Source of the DNA: Bryobacterales bacterium | Lineage (GTDB): Bacteria; Acidobacteriota; Terriglobia; Bryobacterales; UBA6623 | DNA: 36,286 nt | Assembly (NCBI GenBank): GCA_028819235.1 | Contig: JAPPMC010000161.1 | Span: forward strand, 1 to 36,286 | Direction of reading: 5' to 3' | In this document: in pieces, positions 7,914 to 16,211 of the stretch | How the letters are laid out: each line of letters starts with the position of its first letter | Numbering within the stretch: position 1 is the first letter of the stretch | Notes under the pieces: generated by a model | What the model was told of the DNA's origin: nothing | The model's input: only the letters and a program-made list of their open reading frames with translations | The model's database searches: none | Made by a program: the position numbers and the translations under genes

Positions 7914-9257
7914 TCAGATCAATTGGTCGTCCCAAGGCCCGGTGACCGCGAACGTGATCCCCGGCCTCTGGGCGTTGAAGAAGAGCCACTTGCCGTCGGG
8001 GCTGAACGTCGCGCCGGCGAACTCGCTGTCCCGGAAGTCGCCCTCCAGGCCGTTCCGGTTGCCCGCGAGGACGATGTTGTTCTTCGCGAACGGGAAGATC
8101 TCTCCGTCCGTCGTGAGGCCCCTGACGTAGTCCTCACCGTCACCGTCCTCGCACAGGACGAGGCCGCCGCGCGGGCTGACGCAGATGTTGTCCGGCATGT
8201 CGAGCACCTCCGCCGCGGGAGACTCGAACAGGAGGCGGATCCTCTCGCTGGCCGGATCGTACTCCCAGACCTGGCCGGCCTCGGCATCGCCACCGTTGGT
8301 CGACACGACGTAGACGCGGCCGTTGCCGCTCCACGTGCCCTCGAGGCGGGCGAACGTTGCCGCGCCCTGCCGCAAGCCTTGGGCACGGACGCTGCCGGTC
8401 TCGATCGGATGCGGGTCCGGATCCTCGATCGGGATCCATCGGACAGACTCCCAGATCCCGGCTCGCTGCCCTTTGCGGGTGTCCGCCCCCGACCGGTCCG
8501 ATAGCGCCAGCATCTCCAGACGGCCGCCCGCCGCGAGGCGGCCAGGCCGGTCCGGCAGGAACCGATAGAAGCCCGCCTCGCGCCGGTCTTCCGTTTCGTA
8601 CACGATCCCGGACTCCGGGTCGACAGCTACTGCTTCGTGCACGAAGCGTCCCATTGCGCGGTAGGGCTCCGGGCTACCGATGCCGTCGGCCGGAACCTCG
8701 AAGACGTACCCGTGCGCGAGACCGAAGCCGTGCTCGCCGCCGGGGCCGTCCACCGTTTCCTCGCAGGACAGCCACGATCCCCACGGTGTCGGGCCGCCCG
8801 CGCAGTTGACGGCCGTTCCCGCGAGGCTTGGCCATGCGGAGCCCGCGGCGCCCGACGAGGCGTCGAATTCGATCGTCGTCGTGCCTCCCCCGGCCTGCCC
8901 GTCGTACACCGGTTCGCCCGCAAAGGCCTTCCCCGCCCGGATCTCGTGGTTCCTGACGAGGCGGACCCGGCTCCCGGCTCCTGCGAACGCCGCCATGCCG
9001 TCGTGAGCTCCGGGAGTCGGCGAGCCGTCGTCCAGCGGATCGCCCGTCCAGCCGAACGTCAGGTACCGGAATCCCGGCGGAAGGTGCAGGAGCTCGAGTC
9101 CGGTTGTCTCGTCCCGGACAGGCCTTAGTGGGCCGTATCCGACGGGATCCGTGGGCGGCCCGCTACTCCGGCAGGCAAGGGCGTGGAACGAGGCCGCCGC
9201 GAACGCTCCCCCGCCCATCGCGAGGAACCTGCGCCGGTACAGATGGTTCGCCTTCAT
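7914..9257 (-). CDS. PhoX/DUF839-type Tat-exported protein (putative alkaline phosphatase PhoX family)
   Basis: The 447-aa protein resembles the PF05787 (DUF839/PhoX) beta-propeller family, calcium- and iron-dependent phosphatases or relatives. Seen in order are PWGSWLSCEET, FVHEAVAVDPESGIVYETED, DMPDNICVSPRGGLVLCEDG and FSPDGKWLFFNAQRPG, which are the recurrent blade motifs of that family. The N-terminus from the ATG at 9257 has RRRFLAMGGG and then LAC with Cys29, a Tat signal with a lipobox, so it is likely exported and possibly lipid-anchored. A longer frame starts at 9311 but puts extra residues before the Tat motif. Whether it is a true phosphatase is uncertain because many members are uncharacterised. 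It is flanked on both sides by insertion-sequence debris. Confidence 0.82.
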   Translation of the reverse strand: MKANHLYRRRFLAMGGGAFAAASFHALACRSSGPPTDPVGYGPLRPVRDETTGLELLHLPPGFRYLTFGWTGDPLDDGSPTPGAHDGMAAFAGAGSRVRLVRNHEIRAGKAFAGEPVYDGQAGGGTTTIEFDASSGAAGSAWPSLAGTAVNCAGGPTPWGSWLSCEETVDGPGGEHGFGLAHGYVFEVPADGIGSPEPYRAMGRFVHEAVAVDPESGIVYETEDRREAGFYRFLPDRPGRLAAGGRLEMLALSDRSGADTRKGQRAGIWESVRWIPIEDPDPHPIETGSVRAQGLRQGAATFARLEGTWSGNGRVYVVSTNGGDAEAGQVWEYDPASERIRLLFESPAAEVLDMPDNICVSPRGGLVLCEDGDGEDYVRGLTTDGEIFPFAKNNIVLAGNRNGLEGDFRDSEFAGATFSPDGKWLFFNAQRPGITFAVTGPWDDQLI

Positions 9258-9780
9258 CCCTGTAGCCCCAACTTCCAAGCAGGTTTCTTGGGGTCGTGAC
9301 GCACGCGCCAACGTTGCAGAAGATCGATAAGTCGCATTATGTCAATCGATTAGAACTCTTCGTCACAAGCCATTCTAGCGCGGTCGCGCACCTAACTCAT
9401 TGGGCTCTGGCATCGTGACGGAGAATGTGGCGTTCTAGCCGTGTTCGCAGCGGTGCTGGTGGCCGGGTGGTCGGCAACAGGTTGGGCAGCCGCGCATCCT
9501 GCGGGATCAGGTGCTCCTCAGGGCTCGGCCCACGCGCGGATCCAGCGCTCCCCAGAAACACCGTGATGCCAACTCACACGCCCCCGGCTTGTTCGCATTT
9601 CTAGGCTGGCGCTGGTCGTCGGCAAGCCATGCTGGACTCGGTTGCGGACGGCCCAGCCCGCGCCCAGTCGCCCACACCACCAAGCGGCCACCGCACCCAC
9701 GCGAGGGTTGTCCGCTTGTCGGCAGACCGCACCCCCGGGCTCCCGCCGCTGGGCGGGCCGCGCGCCCCTGCCGGCCGACA
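9258..9780. other. Intergenic region between PhoX-like gene and IS4 remnant
   Basis: No credible gene in 523 bases. Positions 9323-9350 are locally AT-rich and carry ATCGAT twice, at 9323-9328 and 9345-9350. On the minus strand CATAAT at 9341-9336 could be a -10 box for the PhoX-like gene, but the -35 match (GTGACG, about 19 bases upstream) is weak. The rest looks like decayed DNA. Confidence 0.35.
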
Positions 9781-10560
9781 GCTCAGCCGCGGCCTAAGCG
9801 CCAGACTTCCAGCTGCACCTGCAGCTTGGCGTACGCCCGCCAAATGATCTGGTGCCCCGGCAGCGGCCGACGCTTCGACGGCCGAAACCCGACCGTCCGC
9901 GCCAGCCACACCACCCAGGTGCGGATGTCCTTGGGCGGGGCGGTCGCGCTCCGCCGGCGGCAGCAGGCGCTTCTCGCGCAGCAACGCCAGGATCAAGTCC
10001 CGCTCGTCCTGCGTTAGCACCTGTTCCGCCGGCGCGTCCCGCGCGTACCTGCCCAGCGACTGCGTCTGCCAGGCCGTGATCGCGTCGAACGCCAGGCACT
10101 TCCCCAGCGCCTCCGCCGTCCGCAGGCGGCGGTCCTCGATGCGCGCGTGCGATTTGAGCACCTCGAAGAACTCTTCGATACTCCAGCGGGCCTCATACCA
10201 GCGCACGATGCGCTGCGCCCGGTACCTGCTCGGCCCGCCCACCGTGCTCAGCAGCAGCCACTCCAGCGGTCGAGCGCCCTTGCGCGCATTCGTCTGCACA
10301 ACGTGCACCAGCCAGGCCTCCACCCCCGCCTCGCCCCGCTTGCGGCGCGCCTCCGGCGGCTGCAGCTCGACCGCCCCGATGCTCACCCTGATCTCCACCC
10401 TGCTCCCCCGCCGGGCGCGCTTGCCTGCCTGCAAAAGCAGCCGGAACGTGCGCCGAAACTGCACCCTGCGCTGGAAATCGCACTGCACGGGCAATGGCCG
10501 CACCATCTTCATCTGCAGCTGCGGACACCACACCTTGGCCTTCCGCTCGTACCTGACAAG
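9781..10560 (-). pseudogene. IS4-family transposase remnant, 5'-truncated and frameshifted
   Basis: The leftward frame carries VVQTNARKGARPLEWLLLST and then WYEARWSIEEFFEVLK, a perfect Y-(2)-R-(3)-E-(6)-K signature of IS4-family transposases. Upstream, the region that should contain the first two catalytic aspartates is not recognisable, so the 5' end is lost; the right boundary I give is approximate. Near 9935-9945, within a run rich in C and G, the reading shifts frame: the ORF goes on as AQGHPHLGG, while the true C-terminus PKDIRTWVVWLAR and GHQIIWRAYAKLQVQ is in another frame and ends with TGA at about 9781. The element is inactive. Confidence 0.82.
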
Positions 10561-11261
10561 CACGGGGACACCTCGCGTCTCCATGGCTACGATTCTCCAA
10601 CGAATCGGCTCCGAGTACGCGATTGGCGGGTCCGGTTTGAGTGGGCCCCAGGGACGTACAAGATCCTTCGAGTCCTGCACCGGCGCCAACCCTACCGCAA
10701 GTCTGCTCGTGCTCGCCAAGAACGAGCACCGGTGGAACGCCCGGAGATTAGGGATACGGGGAAGAACGGGGTCTCGGCCGAAGGGCAAGGGGCTGGAAGC
10801 GGGATCATTGGCCTTGCTGTGGGGTTTGCGAGCACCGCTCGGACTTGGTCAGGGACCACGCGATTAGCCAAGGTGACGGACAGTGAGGTCAGATCTCGCT
10901 TCTTTGGAAAGGGCAGCAGACCTTGCCTGCGGTTACGCAAGCGGTAGCAGGTTGGGTCGTCGCCAGAGGCACGCTGGCAATGCCCGGCTGGCGCAACCGA
11001 ACGGCGTTCTCGATCTCCAAGCCGCCAGCGTCGAACACGGATCGCTCGACGCTCAACAAGTGAGCGTGTCCCGGTGGATGGATTGGCGGGCACTGACCGT
11101 GCTCCGCCGAGAACTCAATTGCCCACAGGCCAATGACTCCATGGATTGGCAAGTGACATGAGAGAGCGGCGATCCTACTGATCCTGCTTCCCCAACACGC
11201 ACTTTGGTCGGCAGCACAGTCTCACAGGAGAACAAGTGCGGAGGCTGAATCCGCCGGGGAA
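10561..11261. other. Non-coding stretch next to IS4 remnant
   Basis: About 700 bases in which open frames exist on both strands but none has family-like motifs or a convincing ribosome site. I looked for the missing IS4 N-terminus here and did not find it. It probably represents IS debris plus the region downstream of the phosphodiesterase gene. Confidence 0.4.
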
Positions 11262-13223
11262 TCAGAGAAGCGCTTCTCCCTGCATGCCAAAGGGTTTCGG
11301 CAGGCCGAAGAAGCTCAGGATGGTTGTCGGCAGGTCGATGATGTTCGGCTGCGGCTCCCGGATCGAATGGCTGCTGAACAGACAGCCCGGCACGAGGTCG
11401 CGCGCCATGGAGTGGTCCCCAGCCCACGCCCACGGGTTAATGTCGAGGATCCGGCTTCCGCTCCCGCCCATGACAGATTCCGAAGAAGATCGGTAGCCGG
11501 GGGTGTAACCAACGAGCAGTTCTGGCATGTCCGAGCCGAATTCCCCGGGGTGGACTTCCGAGCGCCGGTAGACCCGGTGGACGGGCCGTTCGCCCGTCTC
11601 GGGGTCCCGGATCGCTTCGAGTTCCGAAGCGATGCGCCCCGTCAGCCTCTCGGCCTCGCGATCCCCGATGATTCCTTGTCCCTCGCGACCCAAGCGGTTC
11701 ACATAGAGCCCGTTGAAGCCGCATCCGTAGGCCGCGGTCTTTGACCAGTCGATGTCCTCCATGCTCGCGGCTTCCTTGTTGGCCGCTTCATCCTTGACCT
11801 TCAGATACCCCTCTGTGCGCAGCCAAGAATTGAGGTGGAATTGCTTGCCGAACGGGGCGAAGCCGTGGTCGGAGCAGACAAGCACCAAAGTGTCGTCCCC
11901 CGCTGCGGGCAGCACTCTTCCCAGCAGCCCGTCCATCACCTCGTATAGGTGGTGGATGAAGCCCGAGAAGCGCACATCACTCGCCGCGTGCATCGGATGC
12001 GAAGCGTCCATGTTGCGCCAGAGCATGTGCGTGTCCTGATCCGTGCTGGAGACGTAGAAGAAGAACAGCCCGTCTCGGAACCGCTCCCACTCGTGCTCGA
12101 ACAGGCGTAGGCGGTCCTCGAGGATCAGTTCGGCCTGCTTGACGTAGCCCTCATCCTCCAAGACCCGATAGTCGAGAGCCTTGGTGTCTGCTGGCAGTCC
12201 CTTTGTCCAAAAGGGGCCGATCGCCGACGCAATCTCGCCCCCGACCTCTTCCGGGTGCGCGATCTGCATGGCTTGGCGGGACGGATCGATGTTGATCGGT
12301 GTAACGTACAGTTGTACGTGCGGGTGCGCCTGCTTGAGGTAGAATCGGCACACCCCGGGAACGGTCGCCAGTGCGGACGCCAGCGGGAAGCGCACTGCCG
12401 CCCAGTCGCTGTACTCGCCGACCTCCAGAAGCATTTTCCGGCCCTCGATCTCGACCACGACCGCGTCGTGGATCGGATCGACCACCACCCGGAACGGGAG
12501 TGTTGTCTCGGCCTGGTCAACCCTCAGTGGGTTTTCCGGTCCGGAGAGTTCTGCTTCGATCCTGCCATCCCGCAAGGCCACGTGGTGAATGACCCCTCCT
12601 GTTAGCCCGGGGTACGACTCTCCCTCATCGGTCGTGTAGTAATTGAAACGGCCGAAGGAATCCGCAAGGTCCGGTGTGCCCATGCCGCTCAATGCCCGCG
12701 TCGCCGTCCCATCCACCGGAAAGTTGGTCGGGATCTTGATCACGGTCGAGCTGATGCCGGCGTCGCTCAGATAGGTCCAGAACGGCACGCCGATCCTCTT
12801 GTTGACGACCTCTGGGCCACTCAGGGCGATTTTGTAGTCGCCCATCCGCAACGTCCGGGAGGGTTCAGTCGACTCCCAGATCGAGAAGTACGGCTCGTAA
12901 GTGAACCGGTCTCGCATGATGAAGTCGGCGATCGTGTGGCTGCCAGGATCTGTGCCCGTGATGAACGTGCTCCAGGCAACCGGGCTCAGTGCCGGCATGG
13001 TGGTTCCCAAACGGAGAAAGGTGCCCATTTCCGCCAGCCTGCGGAAGTGGGGCATCCGCCCCTCGTCCATCAGCGCTTGGACGATGTTCGGGTCTAGCCC
13101 GTCTAGGCCCAGGACGATGACCCTACGCCCTGGCCCTGCGGATGATGGGCCTCGCCCGCAGCCAATGGCTGAGGTCGCCGCCCCCGCGAGCGAACCGGCA
13201 AATCGACGGCGAGTGATCATCAT
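11262..13223 (-). CDS. Tat-lipoprotein phosphodiesterase/nucleotide pyrophosphatase (alkaline phosphatase superfamily)
   Basis: The 653-aa protein starts TRRRFAGSLAG with Cys22 in AIGC, a Tat signal plus lipobox, so it is probably a surface or periplasmic lipoprotein. The body is a type I phosphodiesterase fold (PF01663): VIVLGLDGLDP with Asp41 as metal ligand, SPVAWSTFITG with the nucleophile Ser86/Thr87, STDQDTHM, VLVCSDHGFAP and GDHSM carrying the remaining metal-binding Asp and His residues. The active site therefore looks intact. Its stop-to-start distance from uxaC is only 41 bases, so the two are likely co-transcribed. Substrate cannot be told; phosphoesters of sugars or nucleotides are possible. 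No strong ribosome site precedes the double ATG. Confidence 0.88.
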   Translation of the reverse strand: MMITRRRFAGSLAGAATSAIGCGRGPSSAGPGRRVIVLGLDGLDPNIVQALMDEGRMPHFRRLAEMGTFLRLGTTMPALSPVAWSTFITGTDPGSHTIADFIMRDRFTYEPYFSIWESTEPSRTLRMGDYKIALSGPEVVNKRIGVPFWTYLSDAGISSTVIKIPTNFPVDGTATRALSGMGTPDLADSFGRFNYYTTDEGESYPGLTGGVIHHVALRDGRIEAELSGPENPLRVDQAETTLPFRVVVDPIHDAVVVEIEGRKMLLEVGEYSDWAAVRFPLASALATVPGVCRFYLKQAHPHVQLYVTPINIDPSRQAMQIAHPEEVGGEIASAIGPFWTKGLPADTKALDYRVLEDEGYVKQAELILEDRLRLFEHEWERFRDGLFFFYVSSTDQDTHMLWRNMDASHPMHAASDVRFSGFIHHLYEVMDGLLGRVLPAAGDDTLVLVCSDHGFAPFGKQFHLNSWLRTEGYLKVKDEAANKEAASMEDIDWSKTAAYGCGFNGLYVNRLGREGQGIIGDREAERLTGRIASELEAIRDPETGERPVHRVYRRSEVHPGEFGSDMPELLVGYTPGYRSSSESVMGGSGSRILDINPWAWAGDHSMARDLVPGCLFSSHSIREPQPNIIDLPTTILSFFGLPKPFGMQGEALL

Positions 13224-13264
13224 TGCTCGGCTAGGGATGCCGCAGATTAGGCCCTCAAGCCCAC

Positions 13265-14671
13265 TTAGACTCCCTTCAGCCTCAAGTACTCCCGGGCGTT
13301 GCTGAAGCAGATCCTCCGGACCATCTCTCCCACCAAGACCTCATCGTTGGGCAGCTCTCCAGCCTCCATCTCCCGTCCGAGCAGGTTGCACAGCACGCGG
13401 CGGAAGTACTCGTGTCGCGGGTAAGACATGAAGGACCGTGAGTCCGTCAGCATGCCCACGAAGCGTGACAGCAAGCCCACGTTCGACAAGCAGTTCAGCT
13501 GCCATTCCATGGCCTCTTTCTGGTCGAGGTACCACCACCCGGAGCCGAACTGCATCTTCCCGGGTATCGAGCCGTCTTGAAAGTTGCCAAGCATCGTCGC
13601 GAAGGTGTAGTTGTCGACCGGATTGTTGTTGTACAGGATCATCCGCGGCAGCCCGCCCTCCTGGTCGACCCGATCCAAATACCGGGACAGGGCCTCGACG
13701 TGTCGCCAGTCCCCGATCGAATCGAAGCCGGTGTCCGGCCCTATCCGGCGAGCGGCCCAAGTCCGGCTATTGCGCCGCGCACCCAAGTGGATCTGCTTCG
13801 TCCAGCCGCGCTGAGCGTCCCATTGGCCGAAGAGCAGCATTAGGTAGGCAGCAAAGCGGGCATGCTCTTCGGTCGTCGCCACCCGTCCGCTACGCGCCGA
13901 ATCGAAGATGCGACTAGCCTCCCCCGTTGTCGCGAAGTCTGCGTAGGCATGGTCCAGCCCGTGGTCGGAAAGGCGGCAGCCGTGCTCGTGGAAGTAGGCG
14001 TGCCGCTCTTGCAGTGATTCGCAGAAGTCCGCCAGGCCGCCTATCTTGCGCCGGGTCGCAAGTTCCAACCTTTCGACCCAGTCACGGAATAGTTCCGGAT
14101 CGTCCACGCGCAGCGCGTTGTCCGGGCGGAAGGCCGGGTAGACCCTTGTGGCAAGGCCAGACTTGGCGATGGCGCGGTGGTGCGCAAGGTCATCGGTCGG
14201 GTCGTCGGTCGTGCACAGGGCCCGGACATCGAACTTCTTCAAGATCCCGAATACCCGCAGGTCTTCAGACGCCAGACGCTCCTCAGCTAGGCTCCAGACC
14301 TCCTCGGCGGTCGTCTCGTCCAAGAGCCCGTCGAAGCCGAAGTAGCGCTTGAGCTCCAGATGGCTCCAGTGGTAGAGCGGGTTGCGAAGTGTGTACGGGA
14401 CAGTCTTGGCCCATGCCATGAACTTGTCCTGAGGGTCGGCATCGCCAGTGCAGAGCTCTTCCGGCACGCCATTGGCCCGCATAGCGCGCCACTTGTAGTG
14501 ATCCCCCTCAAGCCAGACCTCGTAGAGGTTCTTGAACTGGCGGTTCAGCGCGATGTCCCCTGGCGGCAGGTGGCAGTGATAGTCGAGGATGGGCTCGTCC
14601 TTGGCATAGCCGTTGTAGAGCCGCCTAGCGGCCTTTGAGTGAAGCAGGAAGTCTTCGTCTAGAAATGGCAT
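13265..14671 (-). CDS. uxaC: Glucuronate/galacturonate isomerase
   Basis: The 468-aa protein is a clear UxaC. It opens FLDEDFLLHSKAARRLY, carries the metal-binding HCH at residues 32-34 in ILDYHCHLPP, and ends with the conserved NNNPVDNYTF, GSGWWYLDQK and LTDSRSFMSYPRHEYFRR segments. UxaC (EC 5.3.1.12) interconverts glucuronate with fructuronate and galacturonate with tagaturonate in the cytoplasm, the first step of hexuronate use. AAGG stands about eight bases before the ATG. It follows the sigma-factor genes by 87 bases and precedes the phosphodiesterase by 41, all on the minus strand. Its partner epimerase UxaE is 3.5 kb upstream in the same direction. Confidence 0.96.
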   Translation of the reverse strand: MPFLDEDFLLHSKAARRLYNGYAKDEPILDYHCHLPPGDIALNRQFKNLYEVWLEGDHYKWRAMRANGVPEELCTGDADPQDKFMAWAKTVPYTLRNPLYHWSHLELKRYFGFDGLLDETTAEEVWSLAEERLASEDLRVFGILKKFDVRALCTTDDPTDDLAHHRAIAKSGLATRVYPAFRPDNALRVDDPELFRDWVERLELATRRKIGGLADFCESLQERHAYFHEHGCRLSDHGLDHAYADFATTGEASRIFDSARSGRVATTEEHARFAAYLMLLFGQWDAQRGWTKQIHLGARRNSRTWAARRIGPDTGFDSIGDWRHVEALSRYLDRVDQEGGLPRMILYNNNPVDNYTFATMLGNFQDGSIPGKMQFGSGWWYLDQKEAMEWQLNCLSNVGLLSRFVGMLTDSRSFMSYPRHEYFRRVLCNLLGREMEAGELPNDEVLVGEMVRRICFSNAREYLRLKGV

Positions 14672-14758
14672 TCGGTTGCCTTGCGTTCAGTCCCATCATA
14701 GGTTCCGGGCCCTCGCCGGCCGGCTGCGGAGGTTCGGGACCGGGCCGCAGGTGGCGGT

Positions 14759-15118
14759 CTACGGGAGCAGCGTCCGCACCAGTGCCACGGGTGCTGCGAC
14801 TAGGATTTCGGAGACCCTCGACTCCCAGTACCTGTTCAGGCCTGCTCCGCAGTCCCGGAGCAGGCCCGCGACTCCTGCCGTTGCGTCTCCCCAGCAAATG
14901 CCTAGGATTGCCGCCACCGCAACCGCCGCGACGCACTGCGCCATCAGTGGGAAGCGGGATGGCCGTCTCGCCGAGAGCCTGAGACTGGCCTGGGCCCGTG
15001 CCCAAACAAGCCCGGGATCTTCGACGCGCCGCCGCTGGGCGTCAACGTCTGACTGGTGCAGTTCGCGGATTGCGCTCGCCAGGTGTTCTACCGCTCGCCG
15101 CTCTCGCCCGATGGCCAT
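14759..15118 (-). CDS. Single-pass membrane protein coupled to ECF sigma factor; possible anti-sigma factor
   Basis: A 119-aa frame starts with an ATG that overlaps the sigma-factor stop as TGATG, the classic arrangement for translational coupling. The first 60 residues are hydrophilic and charged (MAIGRERRAVEHLASAIREL), followed by one hydrophobic segment around MAQCVAAVAVAAILGI and a short C-terminal part. That topology, cytoplasmic head then one helix, is what an anti-sigma factor or sigma-partner protein would have. I see no zinc-binding HxxxCxxC motif of the ZAS type, although the small size is compatible with other kinds. The function is inferred from position and topology only; the sequence itself is not recognised. 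Confidence 0.6.
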   Translation of the reverse strand: MAIGRERRAVEHLASAIRELHQSDVDAQRRRVEDPGLVWARAQASLRLSARRPSRFPLMAQCVAAVAVAAILGICWGDATAGVAGLLRDCGAGLNRYWESRVSEILVAAPVALVRTLLP

Positions 15119-15621
15119 CACGTCCCCCGATCCAGTCCGGCTGTCCCGCCCAATCGCCGCAACAGCTTTCTTCGCGCACGAAACGCAAGCACGCGTACGC
15201 TGGCGGCGTTGATGTTCATTATGCGCGCAACCTCCTTGTGGCGGAAGCCCTCCCCGTACAGCAGCCACAGAAGCTGGCGTTCGCGTTGGGACACGAGCCG
15301 CAGCGCATCGCGCAGGGCGATGCGCTCGGCATGCGCCTCTGTAGGACGGTGGGTCCGGCTGCGCTTGGCCCGCTCCGCGAAGGCTCGCCTTCGCTGCAGC
15401 TTGCGCCCGTGGTCCGCGATGACACTCGACGCGATTCGGTACAGGTACGCGCGCGGCGAGCGAACCGACTTGCGGTCCCTGCGCCGGATCTCAAGGAATT
15501 TCGTAAAGGTCGCCTGGCACAGGTCGTCGGCCGAGTCATAGTCGCTGCAGTGGTGCAGGATGTACGCCCGGATTGCAGGCGCCGTCTCGAGGTAGAGACG
15601 TTCAAACTCCTTCTCTTCCAT
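15118..15621 (-). CDS. RNA polymerase ECF sigma factor
   Basis: From the ATG at 15621 the protein has 167 residues. Region 2 is seen around FERLYLETAPAIRAYIL, DYDSADDLCQATFTKFLE and SPRAYLYRIASSVIADHGR, and region 4 around SQRERQLLWLLYGEGFRHKEVA with a helix-turn-helix ending SVRVLAFRARRKL. This layout, with no region 3, is that of an extracytoplasmic-function sigma factor that directs polymerase to a small regulon. An in-frame extension reaches 15738 but would overlap the upstream gene and lacks family features, so I prefer 15621 although its ribosome site (GGGCGAG) is modest. It lies 40 bases after a membrane protein gene and is overlapped by a one-helix membrane protein gene. Confidence 0.9.
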   Translation of the reverse strand: MEEKEFERLYLETAPAIRAYILHHCSDYDSADDLCQATFTKFLEIRRRDRKSVRSPRAYLYRIASSVIADHGRKLQRRRAFAERAKRSRTHRPTEAHAERIALRDALRLVSQRERQLLWLLYGEGFRHKEVARIMNINAASVRVLAFRARRKLLRRLGGTAGLDRGT

Positions 15622-15661
15622 CTCGCCCGGAACTGCATGGTCCGCCAACGTAGAGTCCGTC

Positions 15662-16087
15662 TCAGCCGTCGGCCTCGTCGGGGCCGTCCTCGCCCGTTCG
15701 CCAGATGACATATCCGGACGCCAGAAGGGCGGCACCAACCGCGGCGCAAATCACTCCTGGAATCATGAGTCCTTGGGGATACCCGTCCAGCGCAGCCAAG
15801 ACCACGAAGCCCAGCCCCAGCAGGAGCAAGACCGAGCCGGGGATCACCAGGGCGATCCACGGGCGACTCGGCCCTGCCTCGTCGAAGGACAGCATCCGGA
15901 ACAGCGCCTGTCCCTCAGGACCCGCCATGGCTTTCGTCAGTTCCTCGGCGCTCGTGTACTTGTCAATAACGGCACGGACAAGTGCCGCTTTCCTCTCCTG
16001 CTCCTGGCGCTTGGTCACGTTTGCGAACCAGACAATGAGCGTCACCATCGTGAACACTGCCAAGGGAATCAAAATGCTCTCTAACAT
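15662..16087 (-). CDS. Three-helix membrane protein of unknown function (DUF6249-like)
   Basis: The 141-aa protein has a hydrophobic N-terminal segment (LIPLAVFTMVTLIVWF), a charged cytoplasmic stretch with RQEQERKAALVRAVIDKY and TSAEELTKAM, and two closely spaced hydrophobic segments near residues 77-98 and 106-126, followed by a short acidic tail. The order resembles small membrane proteins that often accompany ECF sigma factors, but I do not recognise a characterised family with confidence. AAGGAAG precedes the ATG by about nine bases. It is the first gene of the compact group with the sigma factor and its coupled membrane protein, and has 124 bases of upstream DNA with a palindrome. Confidence 0.75.
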   Translation of the reverse strand: MLESILIPLAVFTMVTLIVWFANVTKRQEQERKAALVRAVIDKYTSAEELTKAMAGPEGQALFRMLSFDEAGPSRPWIALVIPGSVLLLLGLGFVVLAALDGYPQGLMIPGVICAAVGAALLASGYVIWRTGEDGPDEADG

Positions 16088-16131
16088 TCTGGTTTTCTTC
16101 CTTTCCGCCCGTCCCGCACCAGCCTCGGTCC

Positions 16132-16145
16132 GGTCAGGACTGACC
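16132..16145. promoter_or_regulatory. 14-base palindrome upstream of the sigma-factor group
   Basis: GGTCAG at 16132-16137 and CTGACC at 16140-16145 form a perfect inverted repeat with a two-base centre, about 45 bases upstream of the ATG at 16087. It could be an operator for a dimeric regulator of the sigma-factor group. No regulator is encoded next to it, and a chance palindrome of this length cannot be excluded. Confidence 0.3.
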
Positions 16146-16211
16146 CATTGACGGACTAGGCGGCTGTTTGGTTAACCCGGCGACGCTCGGCCCGAGTCTT
16201 GTTAGGGGAGC

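Noticed and set aside
10692..11152. Minus-strand frames as a missing IS4 N-terminus
   Set aside because: No catalytic aspartate block or other IS4 N-terminal motif is present.
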